Assembly: GCA_030537855.1 (NCBI GenBank) | Contig: JAUNVD010000004.1 | Coordinates: forward strand, 18,683-82,682 | Source of the DNA: Tissierellia bacterium | GTDB lineage: Bacteria; Bacillota; Clostridia; Tissierellales; Peptoniphilaceae | Length of the DNA stretch: 64,000 nucleotides | Reading direction: 5' to 3' | Shown: positions 36,472-45,358 of the stretch, in pieces | How positions within the stretch are numbered: position 1 is the stretch's first letter | Layout of the letters: every line of letters begins with the position of its first letter | Notes under the pieces: model-generated | Told to the model about the DNA's origin: nothing | Seen by the model: only the letters and a program-made list of their open reading frames with translations | Databases searched by the model: none | Position numbers and translations under genes: made by a program

Positions 36472-38799
36472 AAATCTTTCAATTTTATAAAAATGGATAC
36501 TAAAGGGTACCATTTCTGTTTCTATACATAAATCGTCTTTCGTAGTAATTTGTAAAGTTTCTAATTTTGGCATCGTTGCTCTTTCAATATAATTCCAAGA
36601 TTCCTTTGATAGAAACTCAGGATTATAAAAATTAGCCAATGTAGAATTAAAATCTCCATGATAATAATCTAAACTTTTATGAGTAATAGAATAGCTTCCT
36701 GGTAAATCTTTTAAGACAACAGAGTTTTTCCAAGAATAATTTAGCATATTGTACTTTTGCATATAAAAGTAGGAAGTTTCCGTTACGCTATATATAAGCA
36801 TATAGAAAATATCCCCATCTTTAAATACAATACTACCATTGTCATTATAGATAATATCTCCTTTGATGTCATTACTTAATAACATAGTGTAGTAAAGCAT
36901 ATTAACAAAACCATGGCGATTAAATAAGGAAACATCGTATTTTTCCCCATCACTAACAATGGTAATACACCCAACACCGTCAATCGCCTTTAAAGTTTGG
37001 CTAAAACCTTCTAAAACCACAGTATTGAAAAAGGAATTCCATAGTTTTCGGTCTAATAGGGAAAGATTGAAGTAGAGATAAAATCTTGTGATATAAACTT
37101 TAATATTCCAATTTTCCCTTATTGTATTTGTACACTTTGACAAATCTTCAATGATTCTTTCGTAAGTATAAAGGAGATGGTCTACATTTGAATTCCCTGA
37201 TTCTGAATCCTTTTCATCCACAGAAAGGGAAAGGAAACTTGGAAGGAGATATTGTGCCCTTAGCCCTTCTAATACTTTATCAAGATAAATAACATTTTGA
37301 AGATTAACCTCAGAAACTTGTACTCCCCAGTTTAAATGGTTCTTATAAACGCTTTTTTGTAGATTTTGTATTAGTTTTTTTAGTAAGATAGCTGCATCAT
37401 AAGTTGATTTTTCCACATCGGAAGAGTGGAGAATATTTCCAAGAGAAAATTCAAGAGATATGTTTTTCATCGTCTTAAAATCAATAATTGAGAAAAAGTC
37501 AAAAAATTTTCTTTCATCAAAAACATCTAAGAGAACTTCCTCCCCATTCTTTTTGATTAAATCGTCAAAACTATCATAATTTAAAGTTACAAAATCAACA
37601 CTAATAATAAACCCACTATCTTTTGCAAAATGTCTTAAAATATTAACTAATGTAGATTGCTTTAACGTAAAGAAAGATTCATTTCCTAAATCAATGAAAA
37701 ATTTTCCGTCATTACGATATAAAAGCTTTAGTCGGTAATTATCGTATTCTAAGTCGTTAAAATATTTTAGTTTATTCTTAGAAAAAGCAATGTTTTCTTC
37801 AAACCGAAATTGACGAAAATCTGCTAAGTTTTTCCAAACTGGTTTGAATTTCTGGATGCTTTCATATTTTTCTACTACATGATGGGTATTTCTTTCTTCT
37901 TTTTCTCCAGTACTAACTATACTTTGGTCATTTAAAAGAGTACTAGTGTAATCTAAATATAATTGGAAAGAAGGAGAATCAATAAATTCCATATCCATTG
38001 GAGAATCCTTCATCATTTGGCGAAGTTTTTTAAAGGAATAGCCTGTAATTAGACGTAGGGATTCCTTCATTATTTTTTCATTTCTAAAACCCGCCAAATA
38101 TGTCATTTCCTGGGAAGACTTTTGTATATTATTAAAAGTGGAAGATACTCTACGAAGTCTTAAATAATCGACTAAATTGATATTAGTAATTTTTTTAAAC
38201 TTACTAGATACATAAGATCTACTATAATCAAAGTCCTCAAAAATATCTTTAAGATTTTTTTGTTGAGTATCAGGATCCTGTAATTCAGTATAAAATTGTT
38301 CGGCAATAGAAATATTATTTTCTGTTTCCGTATTAATATTGGTGCGAATAATAATACTGTTAAATAATTCAACAATATGATTTAATACTACTTTAAAGTC
38401 TGTAGGCACATTATCGATTTCCATAGAACAAAGATTCCCTACAAGAACATTTAACTCAGCCCGTGCTTTATCGTCTAATACTATATGATATCCAACCATA
38501 CGATTTTTAAAATGTTCATAGAAAAAGCTCTTTTTAATAGAAAGTACTAGTAAAAGAGTATTATCATTTAAAGTAAATAGAAAATCAGGGTTCATGGAAG
38601 TACTTAATAATATGTCAAAGGGCTTTACGGTGTCATAATTTTCTAAATCATACTCTTCGATTTGATTCCCAATATAATAGTAATTTCCACTTAATGGGAT
38701 GATAAGATTAAATGTTAAGGGATCACATTCTATGAATTTTTCATTATATAAATGGATTGAATAAAAAGATTGATTGGTATTTTTGCTTAATAGTGACAA
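36469..38799 (-). CDS. Large AraC-family regulator with extended C-terminal domain
   Basis: 776 residues. A cupin-like sensing part (about 1-150) is followed by an AraC-type double helix-turn-helix at about 185-275 (SYVSSKFKKITNINLVDYLR, then TGYSFKKLRQ) and by some 480 residues that resemble the glycoside-hydrolase-39-like tails of certain Firmicute AraC regulators; I see no clear acid/base pair there. Start is TTG at 38799 with GGAGG seven bases upstream. It is transcribed alone into a bidirectional terminator. The target genes are not obvious; autoregulation or control across the 434-base divergent gap is possible. Confidence 0.75.
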   Translation of the reverse strand: MSLLSKNTNQSFYSIHLYNEKFIECDPLTFNLIIPLSGNYYYIGNQIEEYDLENYDTVKPFDILLSTSMNPDFLFTLNDNTLLLVLSIKKSFFYEHFKNRMVGYHIVLDDKARAELNVLVGNLCSMEIDNVPTDFKVVLNHIVELFNSIIIRTNINTETENNISIAEQFYTELQDPDTQQKNLKDIFEDFDYSRSYVSSKFKKITNINLVDYLRLRRVSSTFNNIQKSSQEMTYLAGFRNEKIMKESLRLITGYSFKKLRQMMKDSPMDMEFIDSPSFQLYLDYTSTLLNDQSIVSTGEKEERNTHHVVEKYESIQKFKPVWKNLADFRQFRFEENIAFSKNKLKYFNDLEYDNYRLKLLYRNDGKFFIDLGNESFFTLKQSTLVNILRHFAKDSGFIISVDFVTLNYDSFDDLIKKNGEEVLLDVFDERKFFDFFSIIDFKTMKNISLEFSLGNILHSSDVEKSTYDAAILLKKLIQNLQKSVYKNHLNWGVQVSEVNLQNVIYLDKVLEGLRAQYLLPSFLSLSVDEKDSESGNSNVDHLLYTYERIIEDLSKCTNTIRENWNIKVYITRFYLYFNLSLLDRKLWNSFFNTVVLEGFSQTLKAIDGVGCITIVSDGEKYDVSLFNRHGFVNMLYYTMLLSNDIKGDIIYNDNGSIVFKDGDIFYMLIYSVTETSYFYMQKYNMLNYSWKNSVVLKDLPGSYSITHKSLDYYHGDFNSTLANFYNPEFLSKESWNYIERATMPKLETLQITTKDDLCIETEMVPFSIHFYKIERF

Positions 38800-39233
38800 A
38801 GTAAGACCTCCATTCTTAAAATATAGAAATAATCCTAAAAAATAATAATTTCAACTTATAAGGAATAAATAAATCGCAAAAATATTTTTTTTCACTAACT
38901 TTCTTTATTATAGCACAAATAGTAGAGTATTTATATAAGAACCTATTGTTTAAATCTTTAAATGTAATGTAAATTTTTATAATATTATCGGATAAATATT
39001 TTTATATATGATAGTATTTATTTTATTTATTGAAATAATTAAAGTAATCTCGAGTATAATGAGTAGAAAAGAAATCGGATATTTATATGTAAATAAAAAA
39101 TTCCTTTTTAAAACATATAATTTATAATGGTGTATAAGTAGATTGAAATAGTTATTATAGATTTCAAAATTTAATAATAAGGGATTCTAATAAGTTTTTG
39201 GGTATGAATCATTAAAAGGAAAGATTAGGAGGG
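38800..39233. other. 434-base AT-rich divergent intergenic region
   Basis: No credible gene. An extended -10 box for the AraC-type regulator reads TGCTATAAT on the minus strand (plus 38907-38915). Long A/T tracts suggest intrinsic curvature. The promoter for the plus-strand Spx-like gene is not clear. Confidence 0.5.
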
Positions 39234-39236
39234 ATG

Positions 39237-39590
39237 ATGATAGAACTTATATGTTATAAAAAATGTTCTACATGTAGAGATGTGGAAAAGAAATTGAAGG
39301 ATTTAAAGGTTGAATATACGTATCGGGAAATTGATAAGGAAATCCCAAATCAAGAAGAATTAAAAGAGTGGCATAAAAAATCAGGACTTCCATTAAAACG
39401 CTTTTTCAACACAAGTGGAAAAGTATATCGAGAAATGAAATTAAAAGATAAATTACAAGATATGTCCCATGAGGATCAATATCTACTATTGTCAAAGGAT
39501 GGTATGCTTATAAAGCGTCCAATTCTACTATATGAGGACCAAATTTATATTGGTCCTGATGTTAAAAAATATATAGAGTCGATGAAATAA
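39237..39590 (+). CDS. ArsC/Spx-family (MgsR/YffB-like) protein
   Basis: 117 residues with the thioredoxin-like ArsC/Spx fold. CxxC redox switch (CYKKCSTCRDVEKKL) near the N-terminus, RFFNTSGK typical of the YffB/YfgD arsenate-reductase-like branch, and GMLIKRPILL before the end. True Spx has a Gly52/RNAP-binding region not evident here, so a redox or reductase-like role is as likely as transcription control. Start set at ATG 39237 (GGAGG four bases upstream) over the adjacent ATG 39234. Monocistronic. Confidence 0.8.
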   Translation: MIELICYKKCSTCRDVEKKLKDLKVEYTYREIDKEIPNQEELKEWHKKSGLPLKRFFNTSGKVYREMKLKDKLQDMSHEDQYLLLSKDGMLIKRPILLYEDQIYIGPDVKKYIESMK

Positions 39591-39616
39591 AAGTCCCTGA
39601 AAGAGGGACTTTTATT
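39587..39616. terminator. Bidirectional terminator
   Basis: AAAAGTCCCT / AGGGACTTTT with a five-base loop, between converging genes. Confidence 0.9.
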
Positions 39617-40793
39617 CTAAACCTGGGTGAAACTCTTCTTTTTCTATAACCGTTCCTTGTGTGTCAGAAATCGTTAATGTAACTAAGTTTTCTTTTTTAT
39701 CATACAAAGTAGTATAAATAAGTCTCGTTGACCCTATAAGATATTCGATACTTCCTTCAAAAAGTGGGAAACCCTTTGGGAAGGATTTTCCCCCGTCATG
39801 GAGTAAAGGGCTAATATATTTTCTTGTAGGAGCCTTTGAGGCTTGATAAACTTTTGCATCTCGATTCATTTCTTCCACATAAGCTTTTGCTTGCTCATAA
39901 GTTTCTATTGACAGTTTAAGACTGTATTCATCTACATCAAAATCTAGGAATAAATATTCTGGAATAATATCATATGGTCTTAGTCCTTGTTCGGAACGAA
40001 CACCATATCCATAACTATATTCTCCATTTTTCTTTTTATTTAAAGCTAAACAAATATACTCATTGGCGCCGATAACACTGACAAAATCATTATTAATAAA
40101 ATTATAGCCTTCATAATGGACGAAAAGATATAACTTTATTTGTCCATTCTCAGTTTCTCGACCTAATTCGTGCCAAGCTAAAGCTATGATTTCTGGTTGG
40201 CCAATATCTCTAGGTGGATAAAGTTGTTTTAAACCTTGACGAATAGCTTTTACAATATCTTTGGTAGGCTCAAGCTTTTCCTCATTTTCATAAATCCAAA
40301 TATTAGAAAAGTTTATACGATCTAACTCATGATATAAATTTTGAAAGGCTTTTATAGTATCAATATTGGTATCCAATGGTCTACCTATATACATTTCTGC
40401 TTCCCTTCGTGTTAAAGGATGGTATTTTGTACCACCATTTTTAAAAGTAACATCAATTTCCTCTAGTTTTGGATACATGGAAAATAGTAAAATTGCATTT
40501 CTAGCAGTAATGTCTTTTTGAGGCTCACTCATTTCATCATCTAATGGATAATGTATGATTCCATGATTATTTTTAATTGTCATTTCAGATTGTGAAGTAG
40601 AATTTTCTCCCTTTGAAATAAAATATTGGGTTTCTTTAATTTTTTCAGGTCTATCTTTTAAAATTTCATACACAGGATCAGCTTTTTCAAATGAATGACT
40701 TTTTTCTATTCTCGGCTTTTGATAAAAAACAAATAAATATATTCCTAAAAGTCCAATGATGATTCCTGCTAAAAGAAGTAATTTTTTACCCAT
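39612..40793 (-). CDS. Membrane-anchored extracytoplasmic protein, unknown function
   Basis: 393 residues. A single N-terminal membrane helix (about 5-24, LLLLAGIIIGLLGIYLFVF) is followed by a soluble extracytoplasmic body. The stretch ARNAILLFSMYPKLEEIDVTFKNGG recalls DUF4825-like domains in Firmicutes, but I cannot confirm this. No catalytic motif is seen. Ribosome site AAAGGAGG precedes the ATG. It is divergent from the L,D-transpeptidase, with 143-155 bases between them, so a cell-envelope role is a guess from location only. Confidence 0.6.
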   Translation of the reverse strand: MGKKLLLLAGIIIGLLGIYLFVFYQKPRIEKSHSFEKADPVYEILKDRPEKIKETQYFISKGENSTSQSEMTIKNNHGIIHYPLDDEMSEPQKDITARNAILLFSMYPKLEEIDVTFKNGGTKYHPLTRREAEMYIGRPLDTNIDTIKAFQNLYHELDRINFSNIWIYENEEKLEPTKDIVKAIRQGLKQLYPPRDIGQPEIIALAWHELGRETENGQIKLYLFVHYEGYNFINNDFVSVIGANEYICLALNKKKNGEYSYGYGVRSEQGLRPYDIIPEYLFLDFDVDEYSLKLSIETYEQAKAYVEEMNRDAKVYQASKAPTRKYISPLLHDGGKSFPKGFPLFEGSIEYLIGSTRLIYTTLYDKKENLVTLTISDTQGTVIEKEEFHPGLE

Positions 40794-40948
40794 AAAAACC
40801 TCCTTTTCAATTTTTACATAATTAGTATATCACAAGATTTACAATTCATTACACAATTTTTAATTGGTTACAATATAGTGAAAACCTCATATCATTGTTT
40901 ACATATTCCTAGTGAACTGATAAACTTATAATATTAATGGGAAGGGAA

Positions 40949-42346
40949 ATGGTAGAAAAGATGAAAAAAACGATTGGTATTGTTCTTACCGTTATTTTAG
41001 GAATCATTCTAGCTGTATATATTGGGGGAGTTGCTTTTTTTAGCAATTATTTTTTACCGAAAACCTATATTAATGGTAAGGATGTTAGCTTAACAAAAAA
41101 GACAGAATTGGACAAAACGTATTCAAAAATATGGGATACCTTTCAATTAAATATTCAAGGAAGAAACAATAAACAAGATAAAATTTCTGCAAAAGAAATA
41201 GATTATGTTGAAAAACTAAAAAAAGGGCAAAGTGTTCCACAACTTCCTTATTATTGGTTTATATCTTCTTTACAAGATAAAAATTATAAACTAGAAAAAG
41301 ACAGATCATTTAACGAACAGAAACTAACTCAAGTTATGGGGCGTTTACATGTACTTCATGATAAGGATATTACAGATCCTGTAGATGCTATGATTGGATA
41401 TGAGGAAGGTAAGGGATATGTTATTATTCCTGAGGTCAAGGGTACGAGGATTGTACCACAAGCTTTACGAGAAAAAATATTAAAGGGTTTTGAAGAAGAA
41501 AGAAATGTTTTGAAACTTGATGATGAAGGATTATATGCTGACCCTGAAATCACTTCTGATAATCCTATATTAATCAACAAAACAGCATCCTTAAATAGGA
41601 TAGACTCTTTTATATTAACTTATGATTTTGAAGATCGAAAAGAAGAATTAAAAGGGGAGAGTTTAGTAAACCTTCATGATCAACAACCAGATGGAACCTT
41701 AGTTCCTTCCGAAGAAAAAGTAAAAGAGTACATTGCTAATTTAGCAGCTCGATATGATACCTATCGAACGACGAGAGACTTCCAAATTACTGGAGGAGGA
41801 ACGGTAAGAATCAAAGGAGGAATCTACGGGTGGCAAACAGACCAAGTAGCAACGACTGCTGCTTTATTACAAGCCATTCAAGATGGGAAAACTGTAACGA
41901 TGAAACCTGTTTACAATATGGAAGCAATGAGTCGGGCAACTAATGATATTGGCTCATCTTATGTGGAAATTGACATTGCAAGACAACATATGTGGGTATA
42001 TAAAGATGGACAAATGGTCACAGAAACCCCTGTTGTAACAGGAAATCCTTATGCAGGAAATGCTACTCCTACAGGTGTTGGAAAAGTATGGTCAAAAGAA
42101 CAGGATCGATTTTTAACAGGAGCAGACTACCGAAGTTATGTTCGATACTGGATGCCCTTTAACTGGTCAGGTTGTGGCATTCATGATAGTTCTTGGAGAA
42201 GTCGTTATGGAGGTAATATATATAAAGGTGGAGGGAGTCATGGTTGTGTGAATACCCCTCCAGCTAATATAAAAACCGTCTTCAATAATACAGTGAAAGG
42301 TACACCAGTTGTCGTATATAACTCAGCAACTCAAAAAATTAGTTAA
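40949..42346 (+). CDS. L,D-transpeptidase (YkuD) with peptidoglycan-binding domains
   Basis: About 465 residues: N-terminal membrane anchor, two putative PG_binding_4-like regions (about 40-280), and a YkuD catalytic domain with SYVEIDIARQHMWVYKDG and the active site SHGCVNTPP near residue 430. It makes 3-3 cross-links or attaches proteins in peptidoglycan. A TATAAT at 40927-40932 places transcription start after the outermost ATG (40937), so ATG 40949 or 40961 is more likely; choice uncertain. Ends at a terminator. Confidence 0.88.
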   Translation: MVEKMKKTIGIVLTVILGIILAVYIGGVAFFSNYFLPKTYINGKDVSLTKKTELDKTYSKIWDTFQLNIQGRNNKQDKISAKEIDYVEKLKKGQSVPQLPYYWFISSLQDKNYKLEKDRSFNEQKLTQVMGRLHVLHDKDITDPVDAMIGYEEGKGYVIIPEVKGTRIVPQALREKILKGFEEERNVLKLDDEGLYADPEITSDNPILINKTASLNRIDSFILTYDFEDRKEELKGESLVNLHDQQPDGTLVPSEEKVKEYIANLAARYDTYRTTRDFQITGGGTVRIKGGIYGWQTDQVATTAALLQAIQDGKTVTMKPVYNMEAMSRATNDIGSSYVEIDIARQHMWVYKDGQMVTETPVVTGNPYAGNATPTGVGKVWSKEQDRFLTGADYRSYVRYWMPFNWSGCGIHDSSWRSRYGGNIYKGGGSHGCVNTPPANIKTVFNNTVKGTPVVVYNSATQKIS

Positions 42347-42348
42347 CT

Positions 42349-42380
42349 AGTAGCATGACTTAAAATCATGCTACTTTTTC
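42349..42380 (+). terminator. Terminator of the L,D-transpeptidase gene
   Basis: AGTAGCATGA / TCATGCTACT followed by T5. Confidence 0.85.
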
Positions 42381-42403
42381 TTTTGTTTTCCTTAGAAAAA
42401 AGG

Positions 42404-42437
42404 TATAATGTTAACAATAAGTTAATAATAGTTGACA
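42404..42437 (+). promoter_or_regulatory. bioB promoter with BirA-like operator
   Basis: TATAAT (42404-42409) overlaps the left half of an inverted repeat TGTTAAC (42409-42415), 15 bases, GTTGACA (42431-42437). Half-site sequence and spacing fit the Firmicute BirA biotin-operon operator; repression when biotin is plentiful would follow. No -35 close to consensus was found. Confidence 0.6.
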
Positions 42438-42456
42438 ATACCTAGGAGAAAATACA

Positions 42457-43404
42457 ATGAAAAGATTAAAGGAAAAGATTTTAGAAGGTTATGGAATAAC
42501 AAAAGAAGAAGCTATGGAATTATGGACTGTTCCACTAGAGGAATTAAAATCCTATGCCAATGATATACGAGAATTTTACTGTGGATCCTCTTTTGATATA
42601 TGTACCATTATCAATGCTAAATCAGGGAAATGTTCAGAAGATTGTAAATTTTGTGCTCAAAGTATACATTACTCCCAATCTATCTTAACCTATCCTTTAT
42701 TAGATGAAGATAAAATTATCACAGATGCGAAAAAACAGGAAGGTCAAGGGATTCGTAGATATAGTTTAGTTACTTCAGGAAGAAAATTATCAAAAAGTGA
42801 TTTACAATCAGTAGTCCAAATTGTAAAACGGTTACGAGATGAAACTTCTTTAAATATTTGTGTTTCTTTCGGACTCCTTACAGAAGAGGAATTTAGACAA
42901 TTAAAAGAAGCAGGTGTTTCTCGTGTCCACAATAATTTGGAAGCAAGTAAAAATTATTTTTCAAAGATTTGCACAACTCATTCCTTTGAAGATAAGATGA
43001 AAGCCATATCTAATGCTATGAATGCTGGCTTGGACATTTGTAGTGGGGGTATTATTGGAATGGGAGAAACTTTAAAAGACCGAGTGGATTTAGCCTTTGC
43101 TCTTAAAGATTTAAATATTAATAGTGTACCTATCAATGTATTAAATCCAATTCCTGGAACTCCCTTTGGAGATTTAGACCCCTTACCCTATGAGGAAATT
43201 CTTAGAACTATTAGTATCTTCCGTTTCATCCTTCCAGATAGATTTTTACGTTTAGCTGGGGGACGTGCATTATTTCCTGACAAGGGTAGAGAGGCTTTAC
43301 GCAGTGGAATCAACGCATTTATTAGTGGAGATATGTTAACCACCGCTGGAATTTCTACAAAGGATGATTTAAAAATGATAGAAGAAGAATTTTCTTACTA
43401 CTAA
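42457..43404 (+). CDS. bioB: Biotin synthase
   Basis: 315-residue radical-SAM enzyme inserting sulfur into dethiobiotin. The SAM cluster is Cys59, Cys63 and Cys66 (CSEDCKFCAQ); biotin synthase marks YSLVTSGR, NICVSFGLL, HNNLEAS and the C-terminal LRLAGGR follow. No bioA/D/F genes are near, so it stands alone and may work on imported or separately made dethiobiotin. CTAGGAG precedes the ATG. Confidence 0.93.
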   Translation: MKRLKEKILEGYGITKEEAMELWTVPLEELKSYANDIREFYCGSSFDICTIINAKSGKCSEDCKFCAQSIHYSQSILTYPLLDEDKIITDAKKQEGQGIRRYSLVTSGRKLSKSDLQSVVQIVKRLRDETSLNICVSFGLLTEEEFRQLKEAGVSRVHNNLEASKNYFSKICTTHSFEDKMKAISNAMNAGLDICSGGIIGMGETLKDRVDLAFALKDLNINSVPINVLNPIPGTPFGDLDPLPYEEILRTISIFRFILPDRFLRLAGGRALFPDKGREALRSGINAFISGDMLTTAGISTKDDLKMIEEEFSYY

Positions 43405-43409
43405 ATACT

Positions 43410-43440
43410 AAAAAAGAGTGATTTCTCTTTTTATTTTTTA
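43410..43440 (+). terminator. Terminator of bioB
   Basis: AAAAAGAG / CTCTTTTT hairpin with following T-rich tract, six bases after the stop codon. Confidence 0.7.
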
Positions 43441-43490
43441 TGGACTATGGTATATTTTAAATAGGGGTATGGGGCTAAAGTGAGGTTTAA

Positions 43491-43589
43491 ATGATAAAAG
43501 AAAATTACAGTGTGAAGGGATGTTTCTTACAATCTAAAGAGGAATATTTCCTTTTTACCTTTATTTGGAGTAAAGACCATGAAAAATAA
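43491..43589 (+). CDS. Possible 32-residue leader ORF before the first GTPase gene
   Basis: ATG preceded by GAGG at five bases' spacing; encodes a peptide with one Cys and several aromatic residues (CFLQSKEEYFLFTFIW). It overlaps the GTPase start by 11 bases, so it could couple translation. No homology recognised; it may be chance in an otherwise noncoding gap. Confidence 0.25.
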   Translation: MIKENYSVKGCFLQSKEEYFLFTFIWSKDHEK

Positions 43590-44019
43590 GAAAATTTTAC
43601 TTATTGGTCGCTCGTCCTCTGGAAAGACAACTTTATTAGAACATTTACTTTATGGATCTTCTTCTTGTAAAAAAACCCAGTCTGTCGAACGAGTAAAGAA
43701 CTTTATAGATACTCCAGGTGAGTATATAGAAATTCCAACTTTCTATAATGCTCTTATCATCACTTCTTATGATGCTGATGTGATTATGCTAATTGGAGAA
43801 GCAGTGGAACATCATTCTATTTTTCCACCAAATTTCGGTTCCGCTTTTCGGAAACCTATTATTGGCGTAATTACAAAAGTTGATCAAGGAGGATCCGTTG
43901 ATAGAGCTCGGGAACATTTACAAAAGGCTGGAGCAAAAGATATTTTTATAATTGATTATCGGAAGCCAAAAACTTTAGTAGAATTAGAAAATTACTTAAG
44001 TAAAGACCTTCTCCTTTAA
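43579..44019 (+). CDS. EutP/PduV-family GTPase, upstream copy
   Basis: 146-residue Ras-like GTPase of the microcompartment-associated EutP/PduV group. P-loop GRSSSGKTT (10-18), FIDTPGEYIE as switch/G3 region, and TKVD as the base-recognition motif. It closely resembles the second copy at the end of the pdu operon (63449), including a stretch of near-identical DNA around ITKVDQGG. PduV is reported to associate with the microcompartment surface. GGAG lies eight bases before the ATG. Monocistronic, ending in its own hairpin. Confidence 0.85.
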   Translation: MKNKKILLIGRSSSGKTTLLEHLLYGSSSCKKTQSVERVKNFIDTPGEYIEIPTFYNALIITSYDADVIMLIGEAVEHHSIFPPNFGSAFRKPIIGVITKVDQGGSVDRAREHLQKAGAKDIFIIDYRKPKTLVELENYLSKDLLL

Positions 44020-44036
44020 GAGGAAGGTCTTTTTTC
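44003..44036 (+). terminator. Terminator of the upstream GTPase
   Basis: AGACCTT (44004-44010) and AAGGTCT (44024-44030) plus inner pairs with a bulge, then T6; overlaps the last codons. Confidence 0.75.
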
Positions 44037-44040
44037 ATAT

Positions 44041-45159
44041 CTATGCAACTAATAATAAAAGTTCACGAATATCTTTTAAAGTCATAGGAATTGGATTGTA
44101 CGAAATATCCTGACTTTTATAAATATCATTAGCCAAATCATCCATAGATGCAATTAAATCGCCATAGTCAATACCAATTTCATGTAATTTTTGAGGTAAA
44201 TGTAATGATTTACGAATACTTTTAAAATTCTCTACAAATGCTTGAGCATTTAATTCATCATGGTTGTAATGGAAATTAATTTTCCTTGCTAACTTAGCAT
44301 ATTGTGCTTTGATCATATTATTTTTTATATTAAAGTTTATAATTTCAGGCATTAAGATAGGAAAATATTGGTATAAATCCCCATCAAAATATTTGTATAA
44401 ATACAAAGAGATTAACCAACTTAATCCTATGGAAGATTGGTTTAATGCTAAACCGGACATAACAGAGCCTAATTGTATTTGATTTAAAAGTAGACTATAG
44501 TCTAACTCATTAAGTAATAATATGGAACGATTCATAATCTTTAAGCTACGATTAGAATAAAGAGTAGAAAAATCATCTGCCATTGTAGAAATATAGGCGT
44601 CAATATTGGAACATATTGCCATAAGGACCATATACTTTATCTTTTCTTTATCGATGGTACTAGCCATGGATGGAGATAAAATAAGGATATCTGGTATTAA
44701 ATGATCGCTACTAATCCACTGTAGGGTTTTTGAGTTTTTGTCTACCATAAATGCCGTCTTAGTAATTTCAAAACCACCAGCAGTAGGAACAGGTATATGG
44801 ATATGGGTTGGTTTTTGATTAAGTTTATTCATAGATTGGTAGGTATTAATTACATAATAATTAATTAATTTTGTATAGTTTATTAAAGAAAAATCCCCTA
44901 ATGTAATAATAATTTTAGGTTCAAATTTTATCGTTAATAAAACACTTTGTTCAATATTATTTAAAGTAGGGTACTGTTTTTCAGAAACATAAATGATCTT
45001 AATTTCACGATTCCTTAAAGCTGGATATATTTGTTTATTGTATTGATTCAAATATTTATATTCCATAAAAATAAGTACTTTACCGGGATTTAATGTATCT
45101 AAGATTTCTAATTTCTTGTCATTATATATAATATTCGTTTTCATATTAAACCCACGCAT
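44041..45159 (-). CDS. Iron-alcohol-dehydrogenase-like protein lacking the active site (PduQ paralogue)
   Basis: 372 residues alignable by eye with intact PduQ (61833-63017): PVPTAGGFEITKTAFMVDKNSK matches VPTTSGTGSEVSSYVVIKDSK, DHLIPDILILSPSMAS matches ERLIPDVALLDTDFVM, and LALNQSSIGL matches ISFDQSGLGI. The NAD loop GGGSALDTAK has become LGDFSLINYT, and the four metal ligands (Asp and His in GFDTLTH, His in NHSLAH, His in IPHG) are all replaced. It therefore cannot be a normal dehydrogenase. The frame is intact with GGGAGTGG before the ATG, so it is probably made. It is divergent from the PocR-domain kinase; a sensing or binding role is inferred. Confidence 0.7.
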   Translation of the reverse strand: MRGFNMKTNIIYNDKKLEILDTLNPGKVLIFMEYKYLNQYNKQIYPALRNREIKIIYVSEKQYPTLNNIEQSVLLTIKFEPKIIITLGDFSLINYTKLINYYVINTYQSMNKLNQKPTHIHIPVPTAGGFEITKTAFMVDKNSKTLQWISSDHLIPDILILSPSMASTIDKEKIKYMVLMAICSNIDAYISTMADDFSTLYSNRSLKIMNRSILLLNELDYSLLLNQIQLGSVMSGLALNQSSIGLSWLISLYLYKYFDGDLYQYFPILMPEIINFNIKNNMIKAQYAKLARKINFHYNHDELNAQAFVENFKSIRKSLHLPQKLHEIGIDYGDLIASMDDLANDIYKSQDISYNPIPMTLKDIRELLLLVA

Positions 45160-45327
45160 TTTTATCCACTCCCTTTATAATAATAGAGTACCGAAATATG
45201 GAATAAAGGTCAACGGATTTAATTGACAGATTTTTCTTCCGTCTATAATATTTTGTGAAAATCGGATACTTTTTTATGAATTAAAGAAAATGTTATAGGA
45301 TTATTTCGCTTATTCTCAAAAACAGGT

Positions 45328-45333
45328 TATAAT
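45328..45333 (+). promoter_or_regulatory. -10 box of the sensor kinase gene
   Basis: TATAAT 26 bases upstream of the kinase ATG; -35 not clear. Confidence 0.5.
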
Positions 45334-45358
45334 CATAGTAGGTATTAGGGGTGATATC

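Noticed and set aside
39073..45268. AATCGGATA present in two regulatory gaps (39073 and 45260)
   Set aside because: Only two nine-base matches in AT-rich DNA; expected by chance and not symmetrical.
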